37,703 nt of DNA from Deltaproteobacteria bacterium (GCA_018433775.1 JAHDQN010000071.1:1-37703), one strand, 5' to 3'. Shown: positions 1 to 9,702, counted from the stretch's first letter. Translations and numbers: made by a program. Notes: generated from the letters alone by a model not told the origin.

Positions 1-1
1 A

Positions 2-388
2 GCCAAGGCGGCGCTGGAGGAGTCGGTGAGCTACTCCAAGGAGCGGGTGCAGTTCGGCAAGCCGATCTCGAGCTTCCAGGCCACGCAGTTCAAGCTGGCC
101 GACATGGCCACGCGCATCGATGCCTCCGAGCTTTTGATCCTCAAGGCGGCCTGGCTTGAGAGCAACCACCTGCCCTTTGAGCGCGAGGCCGCGCAGGCCA
201 AGATGTTTGCCTCCGACACGGCCATGGACGCCACGGTGGAGGCGGTGCAGATCCTGGGCGGCTACGGCTACAGCAGCGAATACCCCGTGGAGCGGCTCAT
301 GCGGGACGCCAAGATCACCCAGATCTACGAGGGCACCAACGAGATCATGCGCGTCGTCATCTCCAGAAACGTCCTGGGTATGCGGTAA
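2..388 (+). CDS. Acyl-CoA dehydrogenase, C-terminal part (5' end outside window)
   Basis: The reading frame is open from the first complete codon of the window, so the gene starts upstream. What remains is the C-terminal helical domain of an acyl-CoA dehydrogenase: the [13 protein letters not shown] segment, the [18 protein letters not shown] segment, and the terminal IYEGTNEIM motif. The Glu of YEGTNEI is in the classical position of the catalytic base of short/medium-chain acyl-CoA dehydrogenases. The enzyme is a soluble FAD protein that makes trans-2-enoyl-CoA and passes electrons to electron-transfer flavoprotein. It ends in VLGMR and is followed within 20 bases by a terminator, so it closes its transcription unit. 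Chain-length specificity cannot be told from this fragment. Confidence 0.93.
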   Translation, partial: AKAALEESVSYSKERVQFGKPISSFQATQFKLADMATRIDASELLILKAAWLESNHLPFEREAAQAKMFASDTAMDATVEAVQILGGYGYSSEYPVERLMRDAKITQIYEGTNEIMRVVISRNVLGMR

Positions 389-404
389 TCTGACCAAAAA
401 CGCT

Positions 405-437
405 GCGGGGCGGGCTCTGTGCCCTGCCCCGCTTTTT
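405..437 (+). terminator. Rho-independent terminator of the acyl-CoA dehydrogenase gene
   Basis: A GC-rich inverted repeat (GCGGGGC at 405-411, GCCCCGC at 426-432, stem extended inward by GGG/CCC with a one-base bulge) is followed directly by five T residues. It starts 16 bases after the TAA stop. Confidence 0.85.
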
Positions 438-574
438 ATTTTCTCTGGGGGTCCAGTATTCCTTAAACTTGCTGCAAAAGGCTTCATCAATGGTATGAAC
501 CTCATAACGGCAATCCTTGGACCCTGCTTCAAGCTTAAAAAGCTTTCAACGGGAATGTGACCCCACCTTCAAAA

Positions 575-608
575 TCCTTCAGGAAGCGGACTTTAGAAGG
601 AGGATTCA
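575..608 (+). repeat. Dispersed repeat, copy A
   Basis: This 34-base stretch matches the reverse complement of 21531-21564 at 31 of 34 positions, counted by eye. It lies in the 345-base gap between the first gene and the 3' end of polA, where no coding frame is convincing. A palindromic element follows at 622-645, as also happens at copy B, so the two parts probably belong to one dispersed intergenic element. Confidence 0.7.
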
Positions 609-621
609 ACTTACGGGTATT

Positions 622-645
622 GATACCCCGTAGCTTGCTGCGGGG
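622..645. repeat. REP-like palindromic hairpin, copy A
   Basis: The sequence CCCCGTAGC-TT-GCTGCGGGG (626-645) folds into a 9-bp stem with one T.G pair and a TT loop. An alternative hairpin, ACGGG/CCCGT across 613-631, would exclude it. A related motif (GATACC...CCCCGC.GCTTGCGG) occurs at 21575-21601. It lies downstream of polA, where such repeats often sit, and there is no T tract, so it is not a clear terminator. Confidence 0.55.
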
Positions 646-733
646 CCGTACATTTTCCAGCAGCGCGCCGACCTTCCTTTCCTGTGCCGTAAGAAGGCCT
701 TGGCCCGGATGTTTCGGGGCGGAGGAGATCGCT

Positions 734-3310
734 TCAGTGGGCGGACGCCCAGTCTTTTCCCGTGCCGATATCCACCCTGACCGGAACATCCAGCTCGCAG
801 GCATGCTCCATCTCGTGACCCACCATGTCGGTCAGCGCTTCGGCCTCGCCCTCGGCCGCCTCGAACACCAGCTCGTCGTGCACCTGCAGGATCATCCTGC
901 TTTGGAAATCTTTCAGGCGTTCGTATATCCTCACCATGGCGATCTTGATGATGTCGGCCGCGGTCCCCTGGATGGGGGTGTTGATCGCGATCCTCCTGCC
1001 TGCCTCGCGCTCGTTGAAGTTTGACGAGTGGATCTCGGGGATGGACCTGCGCCTGCCCAGGAGCGTGGTGACGAACCCATCCTGCTCGGCTCTTGCGGCG
1101 ATTGTCTCGGTGTACTCCCGCACGCCCGGGTACTTGGCGAGGTAGCTGTCGATGTAGGCCTTGGCCGTGTCGCGCCGTATGCCCAGCTCCTGGGAGAGCT
1201 TGTGCGGCCCCATGCCGTACATGATGCCGAAATTGATGGTCTTGGCCGTTCTCCGCTGGCTTTCGGACACCTCCTGCAGGGGAATGCCGAAGATCTCGGA
1301 GGCGGTCTTTGCATGAATGTCCTGGCCGTGGGTAAAGGCCTCCATCAGGGCGGCGTCGCGGGTGATGTGGGCGAGAATCCTGAGCTCGATCTGGGAGTAG
1401 TCGGCGCTCAGGATCCGGTGCCCCTCGGGCGCGATGAAGGCCTGCCTGATCCTGCGGCCCATCTCGGAGCGCACGGGAATGTTCTGGAGGTTGGGCTCGG
1501 AGGATGATATCCGGCCCGTGGCGGTGACGGCCTGGTTGAACCGGGTATGGATCCTGCCGGTCTGCGGATTGATCATGGAGGGCAGCGCATCCACATAGGT
1601 GTTCTTGAGCTTGGCGAACATCCGGTACTCCAGGATGAGCGCGGGCAGGTCGTGCCTGGACGCGAGCGACTCCAGGACCTTGCTGTCCGTGGAGTAGCCG
1701 GTCTTGGTCTTTTTCACCACGGGCAACCCCAGCTTCTCGAACAGGATGACGCCCAGCTGCTTGGGCGAGTTGATGTTGAACTCCCCGCCTGCCAGGGCGA
1801 AGATCTTCTCCTCCATGCCTTCTAAGAGCCCGTCGATCTCTGCGGATATCCTCCCAAGCCCGGCCGTGTCCACAAGCACCCCGCACGCCTCCAGGGAGGA
1901 GAGCACCGTGGTGAGCGGGATCTCGATGTCGTAGAATATCCTGTCCACCCCCACCCGGGTCATCTCATCTGCAAGCCGCTCCTTTAAGGGAACCAGCACG
2001 CTCGCGTGGCAGGCGAGGTAGCTGCCCAGGGTTTCCCGTTCGATCCCGGCGATGCTGCGGGCGTTTCTGCCCGAGCCCAGGAGGTCGCTCGGATTCGGGA
2101 TATCCGCACTCAGATAGGACCGGGCGAGATCCTCCAGGCCGGCCTGGGAATTGACCGCATCGATGCAGTAGGTCGCGAGCATGGTGTCGAACACGCCCGC
2201 ACGGACCTCCAGCCCCTTCATCATGGCGGCAACGAAGGCCTGCTTGGCGTCGTGCATGCACACGAGCGAGCCTTCGGTCTTCAGCGGGTCGAGGCAGGCT
2301 TCAGGGTCCAGACACACCGTGGACACCTCGTCCTGCGCCACCGCCGAGCCGACGCCCGGCATCACGTACATGCCCATTTCTCCGGTAAAATCGCACCGGC
2401 AGGCGTACTCGATCCTGCCCTCGTGCATGCAGGCCCTCTCCTCGTCGGGTCTGAGATTGAGCTCCTTGAGGAGAGCCTTGAACTCGAGCTCGGTGAAAAT
2501 CTTCCGGAGGCGTTCGGTATCGGGCTGGCCTGCCTTGAGGTCCTCGGGCCCGAAATCGAGCTCCACCTCCCGGTCGAGCCTCACCAGCTCGAAGCCTTCC
2601 CGGGCCTGCTCCGCGTGCTCTTCAAGCGCCTTTCTCTGCTTGAGGGATCCGACGGCGTCCGCGTGATGAAGAATGTCCTCGAGATGCCCCATGTCCCTGA
2701 TCAAGGCTGCGGCCCCCTTGGCGCCGATTCCGGGGACCCCGGGGATATTGTCCGATGCGTCGCCCATGATCGAGAGCAGGTCCGGGATATACTCGGGGTA
2801 GACGTCGAACTTCTCCTTGACCGCCTCGCGATCGTAGACCTTGTTCGTGAGGGTGTCCCAGACCAGGGTGGTCTCGTTCACGAGCTGCATGAGATCCTTG
2901 TCACCCGAGACGATGTAGACCGTGCATCCCTGCCCGCACTGCCTGGCCAGGGCCGCGATGATGTCGTCCGCCTCGAAGCCCTGCTTCTGCACGATGGGAA
3001 TCCCCAGTGCCTCGATGATCCGGATGATGTAGGGAATCTGCACACCCAGGCCCTCGGGCATCTTCTGCCGGGTGGCCTTGTAGTCCTGGTAGAGCTCGTG
3101 GCGGAAGGTAGGCCCCCGGGAATCCAGCACGAAGCAGATGTGCTCGGGCTTTTTCTCCTTCAGGAGGTTGATGAGCATTCGCGAGCAGATGAACACCGCA
3201 TTGGTGGGCATGCCCTGTGAAGTGGACATGTTTCTCATGGCATAGAACGCCCGGTAGATATACGAGCTGCCGTCGATGAGATAGACTTCTCTGTTTTCCG
3301 TTACCGGCAC
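734..3310 (-). CDS. polA: DNA polymerase I, without proofreading residues
   Basis: Family A DNA polymerase of 858 residues (E. coli 928) for Okazaki-fragment processing and repair synthesis. The N-terminal 5'-3' nuclease/FEN domain (about 8-290) shows [24 protein letters not shown] and [19 protein letters not shown]. The polymerase domain (about 480-858) has motif [15 protein letters not shown], motif [15 protein letters not shown] and motif [11 protein letters not shown]. The middle domain keeps the fold ([11 protein letters not shown]) but lacks the acidic exonuclease residues: the DTE of Exo I is absent, E. coli Asp424 corresponds to Ala in [11 protein letters not shown], and Asp501 to His in YLACHASV. 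Proofreading is therefore probably absent, as in Taq and Bacillus enzymes. The start is GTG at 3310, overlapping the end of the Nudix gene by 10 bases, with AAAGG upstream. It is the last gene of a seven-gene operon. Confidence 0.96.
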   Translation of the reverse strand: MPVTENREVYLIDGSSYIYRAFYAMRNMSTSQGMPTNAVFICSRMLINLLKEKKPEHICFVLDSRGPTFRHELYQDYKATRQKMPEGLGVQIPYIIRIIEALGIPIVQKQGFEADDIIAALARQCGQGCTVYIVSGDKDLMQLVNETTLVWDTLTNKVYDREAVKEKFDVYPEYIPDLLSIMGDASDNIPGVPGIGAKGAAALIRDMGHLEDILHHADAVGSLKQRKALEEHAEQAREGFELVRLDREVELDFGPEDLKAGQPDTERLRKIFTELEFKALLKELNLRPDEERACMHEGRIEYACRCDFTGEMGMYVMPGVGSAVAQDEVSTVCLDPEACLDPLKTEGSLVCMHDAKQAFVAAMMKGLEVRAGVFDTMLATYCIDAVNSQAGLEDLARSYLSADIPNPSDLLGSGRNARSIAGIERETLGSYLACHASVLVPLKERLADEMTRVGVDRIFYDIEIPLTTVLSSLEACGVLVDTAGLGRISAEIDGLLEGMEEKIFALAGGEFNINSPKQLGVILFEKLGLPVVKKTKTGYSTDSKVLESLASRHDLPALILEYRMFAKLKNTYVDALPSMINPQTGRIHTRFNQAVTATGRISSSEPNLQNIPVRSEMGRRIRQAFIAPEGHRILSADYSQIELRILAHITRDAALMEAFTHGQDIHAKTASEIFGIPLQEVSESQRRTAKTINFGIMYGMGPHKLSQELGIRRDTAKAYIDSYLAKYPGVREYTETIAARAEQDGFVTTLLGRRRSIPEIHSSNFNEREAGRRIAINTPIQGTAADIIKIAMVRIYERLKDFQSRMILQVHDELVFEAAEGEAEALTDMVGHEMEHACELDVPVRVDIGTGKDWASAH

Positions 3311-3771
3311 GTCATGCCTTTCCTTTCCCCGCGCTTGAAGGCGAAATAATCCGCGATGATCCGGCCGTGGTCGAATGCGATGTCCCCGGGCAGCTCGTTC
3401 TCCGCGAACACCCCGGCGCTCCCCGCGTCGTCGCCCGCCCGGAGAACGCCTGTGCCCGAGGCTGTGAAGACCGTGGTGATGGTGTGCATCCGGGGGTCTC
3501 TCGATGGATCGGAGTATACATGGAACATCCGCAGGTTTTCCAGGGCCAGGCCCGTCTCCTCCTGCGCCTCCCTGGCGGCGGCGCGCTCGACGGTCTCGCC
3601 GTAGTCCACGAACCCCCCTGGCAGGGCCCACCCGTGGGGAGGGTTCTTCCTCTCCACCAGGACGATGCCATGGGAATATTCGATGACGATGTCCACCGTG
3701 GGCACCGGGTTTTTGTACCGTTCCATGACATGCCCGCACGAGGGGCAGGTGAACGATTCCCTCGCGGCCAT
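3301..3771 (-). CDS. Nudix hydrolase with N-terminal CxxC
   Basis: Small soluble Nudix protein of 156 residues. The Nudix box GX5EX7REX2EEXG is complete at about residues 53-74 ([20 protein letters not shown], then ETG), giving the Mg2+-binding helix that hydrolyses nucleoside-diphosphate-X compounds. An N-terminal CPSCG pair (residues 9-13) followed by YKNPVPTVD is typical of a subgroup with a zinc-ribbon-like start, though only two Cys are present here. The substrate (ADP-ribose, oxidised nucleotide or other) cannot be assigned. The ATG at 3771 shares one base with the stop of the upstream kinase-like gene (TGATG), and its own stop overlaps the polA start. This arrangement suggests translational coupling. 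Confidence 0.92.
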   Translation of the reverse strand: MAARESFTCPSCGHVMERYKNPVPTVDIVIEYSHGIVLVERKNPPHGWALPGGFVDYGETVERAAAREAQEETGLALENLRMFHVYSDPSRDPRMHTITTVFTASGTGVLRAGDDAGSAGVFAENELPGDIAFDHGRIIADYFAFKRGERKGMTCR

Positions 3772-4415
3772 CACGCGTCCTTTATCCACAGGGATATCTC
3801 GAACCCGTGCTCGTCTCCCATCACGATGTCGGCCCGCCCCCTGATCCCGAGGCAGACGCTTTCCACCATCCCCCGGATCTCGGGGGTCAGCTTCAGATCC
3901 GGACAGCGGAAGAGGATGGCCCCGTTCTCCAGGGAGATCTTCAGGGCCCTGCCCTTTTCCGTGGAGTTCATGATCGTCTCGATGATGCCGGTGAACGCGC
4001 AGGACAGCGCGTTGTAGTCGCACTTCACATAGCACGACCGGGGGCCGGGCTCCACCTCCCTGAGGGTCTCGTGCTTGAAGCGCATGTCCGCCATGAGGAA
4101 GTCGGTTTCCCTCTCCAGAAATTCCCTGAGCTCGATGGAGGTGTAGCCCTCGTTTGTCATCTGGATCTTGTAGCCCAGCGACTTCAGGATATGGTCAATC
4201 TTGTCCGCTCCGTCCTGGATGGACTTGAGATCCTTGATGTTCTTCGTCTTCATGGCGCGGAGATCTTCGCCGTCCTTCCCGTTGAGGGTGTCGAGCTTCT
4301 CGTTCCTCGACTGGACGAGCTGAGCCCTTCCCATGATCCACATGAGCGGGGTGTTGAGGTTGTGAACCATGCCCCCCATGAGGGAACCGATGTGCGCGAG
4401 CACCTTCTGCTTCAT
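3771..4415 (-). CDS. Degenerate sensor histidine kinase-like protein (DHp plus remnant ATPase domain)
   Basis: This is a 214-residue soluble protein with no membrane segment or input domain. Residues 1-90 look like a histidine-kinase dimerisation helix pair: [20 protein letters not shown] resembles an H-box with His18, followed by a second helix ([16 protein letters not shown]). The C-terminal half resembles an ATPase domain in outline. [20 protein letters not shown] sits where the N-box should be, but the Mg2+-coordinating Asn of the canonical NLIxNA is missing, and no clear G1/G2 boxes are seen. It may be a phosphotransfer or dimerisation module rather than an active kinase. The start overlaps the upstream aminopeptidase stop by four bases (ATGA) and has GGAGG before it. 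No response regulator is adjacent. Confidence 0.7.
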   Translation of the reverse strand: MKQKVLAHIGSLMGGMVHNLNTPLMWIMGRAQLVQSRNEKLDTLNGKDGEDLRAMKTKNIKDLKSIQDGADKIDHILKSLGYKIQMTNEGYTSIELREFLERETDFLMADMRFKHETLREVEPGPRSCYVKCDYNALSCAFTGIIETIMNSTEKGRALKISLENGAILFRCPDLKLTPEIRGMVESVCLGIRGRADIVMGDEHGFEISLWIKDA

Positions 4416-5773
4416 TTATCCTCCATAAATGCCCGATACGCCAGATAGGTGGAATAGGTGTCCACCTTGGACGAAAGCTCGAAGGGCGAGTGCATGGACA
4501 GCAGCGCCGGGCCCATGTCCACGATATCCATGCCGTACTCGGCCAGGAATTTCGCGGCCGTCCCCCCTCCTCCCTCGTCGACCTTGCCCAGCTCGCCGGT
4601 CTGCCAGGGGATCCCCGACCGGTTGAGAATGGATCTGATATAGGCCATGTACTCGGCATGGGCCTCGTTGGAACCCACCTTGCCCCGGGCCCCGGTGAAC
4701 TTGGTCACGCATACGCCGTAGCCGAGCCTGGCGGCGTTCATCTTTTCGTGGACCTCGGGATAATCCGGATCGAAAGCGCCGTTCGCATCTCCGGAGATGG
4801 CCCTGGACTTGAACAGCACCCGCGACGGGATGATCTCCTCCCCGTAACGCCCGGCCAGCTCCCAGAGCACCTCCTCGATGAACATGCTCTTTGCGCCGGT
4901 GTTGCCCTCGCTGCCGATCTCCTCCTTGTCCATGAGCAGGGCGATCGACGTGTACCCTTTCGAGGCGGCTTCCCGCACCGCGGCAAAGGCCGCCCACGAG
5001 CAGGCCCGGTCGTCCTGGCCGTAACCGCCGATCAGGGACCGGTCGATTCCCACTTCGCGTGCAGGGCCTGCCGGAACGATCTCCAGGTCGGCGGAGACGA
5101 AGTCCTGCTCAACGATGCCGTATTTCTCGTGCAGCAGGGTGAGAATGTACTCCTTGACCTTGTTGTCCTTTGCCTCAAGGTCCGGCCGGGAGCCCAGGAT
5201 GATGTTGAGCTTCTCGGCCTGGAACGCATCGGGAAGCTTCTTCGCATACTGGGCGTTGGCGGCCAGGTGGGGCAGGAGGTCTTCGATGGTGAAGCAGGGA
5301 TCTTCCGGGCCCTCGCCGATGAGCACCTTCACCGGGCTCCCGTCCTCCTTGACGAGCACCCCGTGGAGAGCGAGCGGCCGCGCGAGCCACTGGTATTTCT
5401 TGATCCCGCCGTAGTAGTGCGTCTTGAGCATGGCCAGGTCGGTGTCCTCGTAGAGCGGGTTGGCCTTGAGGTCGAGCCGGGGGCTGTCGATGTGGGCCAC
5501 CACGATCCGGACCCCTTCCTTCAGCGGAACCGCCCCCCTCCTGCACACGGCCAGGGCCTTGCCCCGGTTCTCCACGAGCTCGAGCCCGCCGGCCTCTCCC
5601 GCACGGGCCCGGAAATATTCCACGGCTTCGCGCTCGGTCTTCACCTGGGAAAGAAACCGCAGGTATTCCCGGTTGTACGATTCGACCTCGGGGAGAGATT
5701 CTTTGAGGATCTCCCACCCGGACTTGATCTTATTGCTCAGATCGGGCTTATCCGTTGCTCTTTTTCTCGGCAT
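4412..5773 (-). CDS. M18-family aminopeptidase
   Basis: This is a 453-residue cytosolic metallopeptidase of family M18 (COG1362), which removes N-terminal residues, classically acidic ones, with two metal ions. Metal and catalytic motifs are visible in family order: VVAHIDSPRLDLK (His), GYGQDDRACSW (Asp), MDKEEIGSEGNTG (Glu-Glu), SGDANGAFDPDYPE (Asp), and MHSPFELSS near the end (His). The Gly-rich VGSNEAHAEY and GGGGTAAKF segments are also typical. I chose ATG at 5773 because GAGGG lies five bases upstream; an in-frame GTG at 5779 would sit right on that sequence. The 5' end overlaps the preceding 56-codon gene by 26 bases, and the stop overlaps the kinase-like gene. Confidence 0.93.
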   Translation of the reverse strand: MPRKRATDKPDLSNKIKSGWEILKESLPEVESYNREYLRFLSQVKTEREAVEYFRARAGEAGGLELVENRGKALAVCRRGAVPLKEGVRIVVAHIDSPRLDLKANPLYEDTDLAMLKTHYYGGIKKYQWLARPLALHGVLVKEDGSPVKVLIGEGPEDPCFTIEDLLPHLAANAQYAKKLPDAFQAEKLNIILGSRPDLEAKDNKVKEYILTLLHEKYGIVEQDFVSADLEIVPAGPAREVGIDRSLIGGYGQDDRACSWAAFAAVREAASKGYTSIALLMDKEEIGSEGNTGAKSMFIEEVLWELAGRYGEEIIPSRVLFKSRAISGDANGAFDPDYPEVHEKMNAARLGYGVCVTKFTGARGKVGSNEAHAEYMAYIRSILNRSGIPWQTGELGKVDEGGGGTAAKFLAEYGMDIVDMGPALLSMHSPFELSSKVDTYSTYLAYRAFMEDK

Positions 5774-5918
5774 CTCCACCCTCTTTTTCTTCGCCGGCCA
5801 CCTCTTCGGAGTACACCTCGGTAATGGCGCGGACTTCTATTCCCGCCTCTTTAAGGGCCTTTTTGATATCAGCCTTCTTGGCGTCAACGACTTTGAGCAC
5901 GTAGTTCTGGTTTTTCAT
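5748..5918 (-). CDS. Small protein of unknown function (56 aa)
   Basis: I do not recognise this family. The 56-residue product starts MKNQNYVLKVVDAKKADIKK and has a short beta-alpha-beta-like N-terminal part (residues 4-36, ending AITEVYSEE), then a charged, Glu/Lys-rich and probably disordered tail (EEKEGGDAEKKSNG). Coding status is supported by a good Shine-Dalgarno (GGGAGG, 6 bases before ATG), by its ATGA overlap with the end of the amrS-like gene, and by its 3' overlap with the aminopeptidase gene. It has no signal peptide or membrane segment. The context gives no specific role. Longer in-frame starts upstream would run into amrS and lack a ribosome site. Confidence 0.65.
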   Translation of the reverse strand: MKNQNYVLKVVDAKKADIKKALKEAGIEVRAITEVYSEEVAGEEKEGGDAEKKSNG

Positions 5919-6928
5919 GTGTACCTCCCTGGTATGTTTTGGCTGCAGCGACTGCAGAGGCTGCCCTGCATGCTCCTGTTCTCTACGGAAAATCCCTTCC
6001 GGGTGATGACCTCCTGCCCGCACCCCGGGCAGACGGTGTTTTCCCTGGCACGCCCCGGGACGTTGCCGGTATAAACGTAACAGAGTCCCTCGGCCAGGCC
6101 GATCTCCCGGGCCGCTTCCAGGCTCTCAACCGGTGTGGGCGGCGCATCCTGATAGCGGTACCGGGGAAAGTAACGGCTGATGTGCCAGGGGATGTCCGGG
6201 CTCATGCTCCGGATGAACCGCGCGATCTCCCGGAGCTCTTCTTCGGAGTCGTTCTCCCCGGGGATGACAAGCGTGGTGATCTCGATCCAGATGCCGGCCT
6301 CGAAGTAGGCCTGGATGGCCTCGAGCACCGGAGCGAGCCGGGCCGAGCAGAGCCTGCGGTAGAAACCGTCGGAGAACGACTTCAGGTCGATATTGGCGCC
6401 GTCGATGAGTCCGGCGAGATCGTTCCTGACAATCTCGGGCGAAGTATAACCGTTCGTGACCATGACGTTGAGCAGACCGGCCTGCCTGGCAAGGCGCGCC
6501 GTGTCGAGCGCGTACTCCAGGTACACCGTGGGCTCGGTGTAGGTGTAGGAAACGCTCGCGCATCCCCGCGCGAGCGCGGCCCGGACCACATCCTCGGGCG
6601 GCAGATCCTCCCCGGTGACACCTCCGGTATGGCGGGGGTATTGGGAGATATCGCTGTTCTGGCAGAAGGTGCATCTCATGTTGCAGCCCACGGTTGCAAT
6701 GGAGAACGACAGCGACCCGGGCAGCAGATGATAGAGCGGCTTTTTCTCGATCGGGTCAACGCTCGCGGCCACGCTGCGCCCCCAGACCAGGGAATAGAGC
6801 GTGCCTCCCTCGTTCTTCCTCACCCCGCATATCCCGGTCCTGCCGTCTCTTATGGTGCAGCGGTGGGGGCACAGCAGGCAGTCCACCGTGCCGTCTTCAC
6901 GTGCTTTCCAGTACTGCGCCTGTTTCAT
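5915..6928 (-). CDS. amrS: AmmeMemoRadiSam-type radical SAM enzyme (AmrS-like)
   Basis: This is a 337-residue radical SAM protein of the pyruvate formate-lyase-activase-like branch. The cluster motif CxxxCxxC is at Cys82, Cys86 and Cys89 (GCNMRCTFCQNS). An N-terminal four-Cys patch (Cys17, 20, 24, 34; DCLLCPHRCTIRDGRTGICG) is typical of AmrS, and two further Cys pairs near the C terminus (CPGCG, CSRC) look like a rubredoxin-like knuckle. In this system AmrS is usually found with Memo and AMMECR1 proteins, and neither is encoded here. The reaction of the family is not well established. Oxygen-sensitive chemistry is consistent with an anaerobic host. The ATG at 6928 shares one base with the ilvD stop (TGATG). 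Confidence 0.9.
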   Translation of the reverse strand: MKQAQYWKAREDGTVDCLLCPHRCTIRDGRTGICGVRKNEGGTLYSLVWGRSVAASVDPIEKKPLYHLLPGSLSFSIATVGCNMRCTFCQNSDISQYPRHTGGVTGEDLPPEDVVRAALARGCASVSYTYTEPTVYLEYALDTARLARQAGLLNVMVTNGYTSPEIVRNDLAGLIDGANIDLKSFSDGFYRRLCSARLAPVLEAIQAYFEAGIWIEITTLVIPGENDSEEELREIARFIRSMSPDIPWHISRYFPRYRYQDAPPTPVESLEAAREIGLAEGLCYVYTGNVPGRARENTVCPGCGQEVITRKGFSVENRSMQGSLCSRCSQNIPGRYT

Positions 6929-8586
6929 CAGTCTCTGTATCGAGCCCCTTTGTCTGCCGAGAGGGTCTCCCGCGCATAGCGCTTCAGCACGCCGGTAAGC
7001 TTTTTCTCAGGCGGCCTGAAATCCTGTCTGCGCCTTGAGAGCTCGGCCTCGTCGACGAGAAGGTCGATCTTCCTGGCAGGGATGTCGATCCCGATGCGGT
7101 CGCCTTCCTGCACCAGGGCGATCGGGCCGCCCTCGGCCGCCTCGGGCGAGCAGTGCCCGATGGCCGCCCCCCTGGTGCCGCCTGAGAACCGGCCGTCCGT
7201 GATCAATGCTACGTCCTTGTCCAGTCCCATGCCCGCAATCGAGGAGGTGGGCGTGAGCATCTCGCGCATGCCCGGGCCTCCCTTGGGCCCCTCGTACCGG
7301 ATGACCACGATGTCCCCCGCCCGGATCTTGCCGGCGAGGATCGCGGTCGCCGCCTCTTCTTCGGAATCGAACACCCGGGCCGTGCCCTCGCGCTTCATCA
7401 TCTCGGGCAGCACGCCCGACTGCTTCACCACCGCCCCGTCGGGCGCCAGGGAGCCGCGCAGAATCGCGATCCCGCCCTCCTGGTGATAGGGGCTTTCCAG
7501 GGGCCGGATCACCTCGGGGTCCAGGATCTCGGCGTGTTCAAGATTTTTCTGCAGAGCCTCACCTGTTGCCGTGACCGCGCCTGTGTCCAGGACGCCCAGG
7601 GGCTCCAGCCGCTTCATCACCGCCTGGATCCCGCCCGCGTAGTAGAGGTCTTCGATATGGTGCGGCCCTGCCGGGGAGAGATTGCACAGGTGGGGCACCC
7701 GCTTGCTCATCCGGTCAAAGTCGTCCAGGCTGAGCTCTATGCCCGCTTCATGGGCCACTGCCGGAACATGCAGCACGGTATTGGTGGAGCACCCCAGGGC
7801 CATGTCCACGGCGATGGCGTTGTTGAAGGCGCTCGGGCTCGCGATGTCCCGGGGCTTGATGTCCTTTTCCAGGAGCTCCATCACCTTCATGCCCGCGTGC
7901 TTGGCGAGCCTGATCCGCTCGGAGAAGGGGGCGGGCACGGTGCCGTTGCCCGGCAGACCCAGGCCCAGGGCCTCGGTGAGGCAGTTCATGGAGTTGGCGG
8001 TGAACATGCCCGAGCAGCACCCTGCCGTGGGGCAGGCGCACCCTTCGAGCTCCCGGAGCTCCTCCTCGGTGATCGTGCCTGCTTTCAGCCTGCCGATGCC
8101 TTCGAACACGCTGATGAGATCTACGGCCTTGCCCCTGAGCCGGCCGGCGAGCATGGGCCCTCCGGAGACGAAGATCGCGGGAACATTGAGGCGCAGGGCC
8201 GCCATGAGCATGCCCGGAACGATCTTGTCGCAGTTGGGGATAAAGACCAGGGCGTCGAAGGCGTGCCCCATGGCCACGAGCTCGATGGAGTCCGCGATGA
8301 TCTCCCTGGACGGCAGAGAATACTTCATCCCCGCATGGTTCATGGCGATGCCGTCGCAGATGCCGATCACGGAAAATTCCATGGGCGTGCCGCCCGCCAT
8401 GCGCACCCCGTCCTTTGCGGCCTGGGCGATATTATTGAGGTGTATATGCCCGGGAATGATTTCATTCGCCGAGTTCACGATGCCCACAAAGGGCCGGGAG
8501 ATTTCTTCGTCGGTGAATCCGTTCGCCTTGAGCAGAGACCGGTGGGGGGCCTTTTCGAATGATTTCTTGGAACGGTCGCTTCTCAT
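6928..8586 (-). CDS. ilvD: Dihydroxy-acid dehydratase
   Basis: This 552-residue enzyme has the usual IlvD length. It dehydrates 2,3-dihydroxy-isovalerate and 2,3-dihydroxy-3-methylvalerate to the 2-keto acids of valine and isoleucine synthesis. Family motifs include the N-terminal [20 protein letters not shown], the iron-sulfur Cys sites [10 protein letters not shown] and [19 protein letters not shown], and the C-terminal [11 protein letters not shown]. The ATG at 8586 begins [18 protein letters not shown]; the strong AGGAGG is about 13 bases upstream, with a weaker AGGA closer in. It is the first gene of the seven-gene minus-strand operon that ends with polA. No other ilv gene is nearby, so the grouping does not follow the pathway. 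Confidence 0.96.
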   Translation of the reverse strand: MRSDRSKKSFEKAPHRSLLKANGFTDEEISRPFVGIVNSANEIIPGHIHLNNIAQAAKDGVRMAGGTPMEFSVIGICDGIAMNHAGMKYSLPSREIIADSIELVAMGHAFDALVFIPNCDKIVPGMLMAALRLNVPAIFVSGGPMLAGRLRGKAVDLISVFEGIGRLKAGTITEEELRELEGCACPTAGCCSGMFTANSMNCLTEALGLGLPGNGTVPAPFSERIRLAKHAGMKVMELLEKDIKPRDIASPSAFNNAIAVDMALGCSTNTVLHVPAVAHEAGIELSLDDFDRMSKRVPHLCNLSPAGPHHIEDLYYAGGIQAVMKRLEPLGVLDTGAVTATGEALQKNLEHAEILDPEVIRPLESPYHQEGGIAILRGSLAPDGAVVKQSGVLPEMMKREGTARVFDSEEEAATAILAGKIRAGDIVVIRYEGPKGGPGMREMLTPTSSIAGMGLDKDVALITDGRFSGGTRGAAIGHCSPEAAEGGPIALVQEGDRIGIDIPARKIDLLVDEAELSRRRQDFRPPEKKLTGVLKRYARETLSADKGARYRD

Positions 8587-9066
8587 GTCCTGGTTTGTTC
8601 CTCCTCTTTTAAGAAATGCGGGTTGCAGTATTGCACGGAATAGCTCCGTTATCAAGATATTGATTCCAGAAGCAGAAGGTTGCCGCACCCCTCGAATCCA
8701 CATTCTGAGAGTCTATCCAAAAACCCTGATTTCCTCTCCAGAAGGGGTGATCCATTCACCCGGCTTGAATCCGGCGTGTGTCCAATGGTGTGATTTGTCT
8801 TGTTCTCAGGCGAGATCCGTTTCACGTGGGGGATCTTTATGGGATCGGTATGAATGTTTCCATAGGCCTTGGTGGAACGAGACCTGCTTGATTCATGAGC
8901 GTTGCCGTGGGGAAAGGGTCCAGAACTTGTCCTGGGGTTGATGCCATTGATTATTGCGTCTTCCATGGGGACGAAGGGCATGCCCTGCAAAGGTGCATAC
9001 CCTTGAATCAGAACGTCTTGCGCCCTTATTCGGGCGGTGGTATAGCTGCGGGAGAAAGGGGTGCTC
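8587..9066. other. Intergenic region between ilvD and the yjbQ-family gene
   Basis: No convincing coding frame is visible on either strand: the possible frames have no family resemblance and no ribosome sites. Both flanking genes read outward, so this must carry two divergent promoters. On the minus strand TTGATA at about 8659-8654 is a possible -35 for ilvD, but no good -10 follows at the right distance. A strong GGGAGAAAGGGG before 9067 is the ribosome site of the next gene. Confidence 0.5.
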
Positions 9067-9465
9067 ATGAGATTTTCCATAACCTTCCCGACCCGCAAGA
9101 ACCAGGAGCTCGTCGACATCACCGAGCGGGTCCGTGCCGTGGTTGCCGAGCATGGAGCGGGCGCGAGGCTCTGCGCGATCTATGCCATGGGCGCCACCGC
9201 CGCCATCATGGTTCAGGAAAACTGGGACCCCAACATCCCTACCGACGTGATCACCTGCATGGACAGGCTCGTACCAAAGGGCGTCTGGCTGCACGACCGC
9301 GTCGACGGCAACGGCGACGCGCACATCAAGGCAGGGATCATCGGCCCCTCCGAGGTGGTCCCGGTGGAAGATTCCCGGCTCGTCCTCAGCACCTGGCAGA
9401 ACATCTTTTTCTGCGAGTTCGACGGCCCCAGGACGAGCCGCGAGGTCCTGATCACCCTCGTCTGA
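9067..9465 (+). CDS. YjbQ/UPF0047 family protein
   Basis: This 132-residue protein belongs to the YjbQ (UPF0047) family, annotated as a secondary thiamine-phosphate synthase because of weak activity in E. coli; the physiological role is uncertain. Family features are AAIMVQENWDPNIPTDV, then DGNGDAHIKAGIIGPSEVVP, LVLSTWQNIFFCEFDGPRTS, and the final REVLITLV strand. Conserved His/Glu residues of these segments form the presumed metal site. The ATG at 9067 is five bases after a purine-rich ribosome site (GGGAGAAAGGGG). A GTG at 9061 is in frame but falls directly behind that site. It appears to be a single gene, with 237 bases before the next start. Confidence 0.88.
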   Translation: MRFSITFPTRKNQELVDITERVRAVVAEHGAGARLCAIYAMGATAAIMVQENWDPNIPTDVITCMDRLVPKGVWLHDRVDGNGDAHIKAGIIGPSEVVPVEDSRLVLSTWQNIFFCEFDGPRTSREVLITLV

Positions 9466-9702
9466 CCCTCTGCCCTCCCGCAACCACGAAAGGCCGGATC
9501 GGTAACCCGGTTTGAGAAAGACTGTGTTTTAGAAAAAAAGCCCGCACTCCGAAAAGGACACTTGACTCGGCGGCAGTGTAGGTTAAGCTGCACAGGAGAA
9601 ACCCTATGCCGTCCGGGTCACAGAGAATTCCCGGACAAGGGAGATGTGGGAGGGAACAGTGGTATACGAAGAATCTATTCGGCAAAAAGGAGGAGCTCGC
9701 AG

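Noticed and set aside
606..1886. Long minus-strand frame inside polA (over 400 codons)
   Set aside because: It overlaps polA on the same strand in another frame, is Arg/Gly/His-rich and has no family motif; it is a by-product of high GC.
8652..9483. Minus-strand frames covering the yjbQ upstream gap
   Set aside because: They extend over the well-supported yjbQ-family gene, lack ribosome sites and show no recognisable product.
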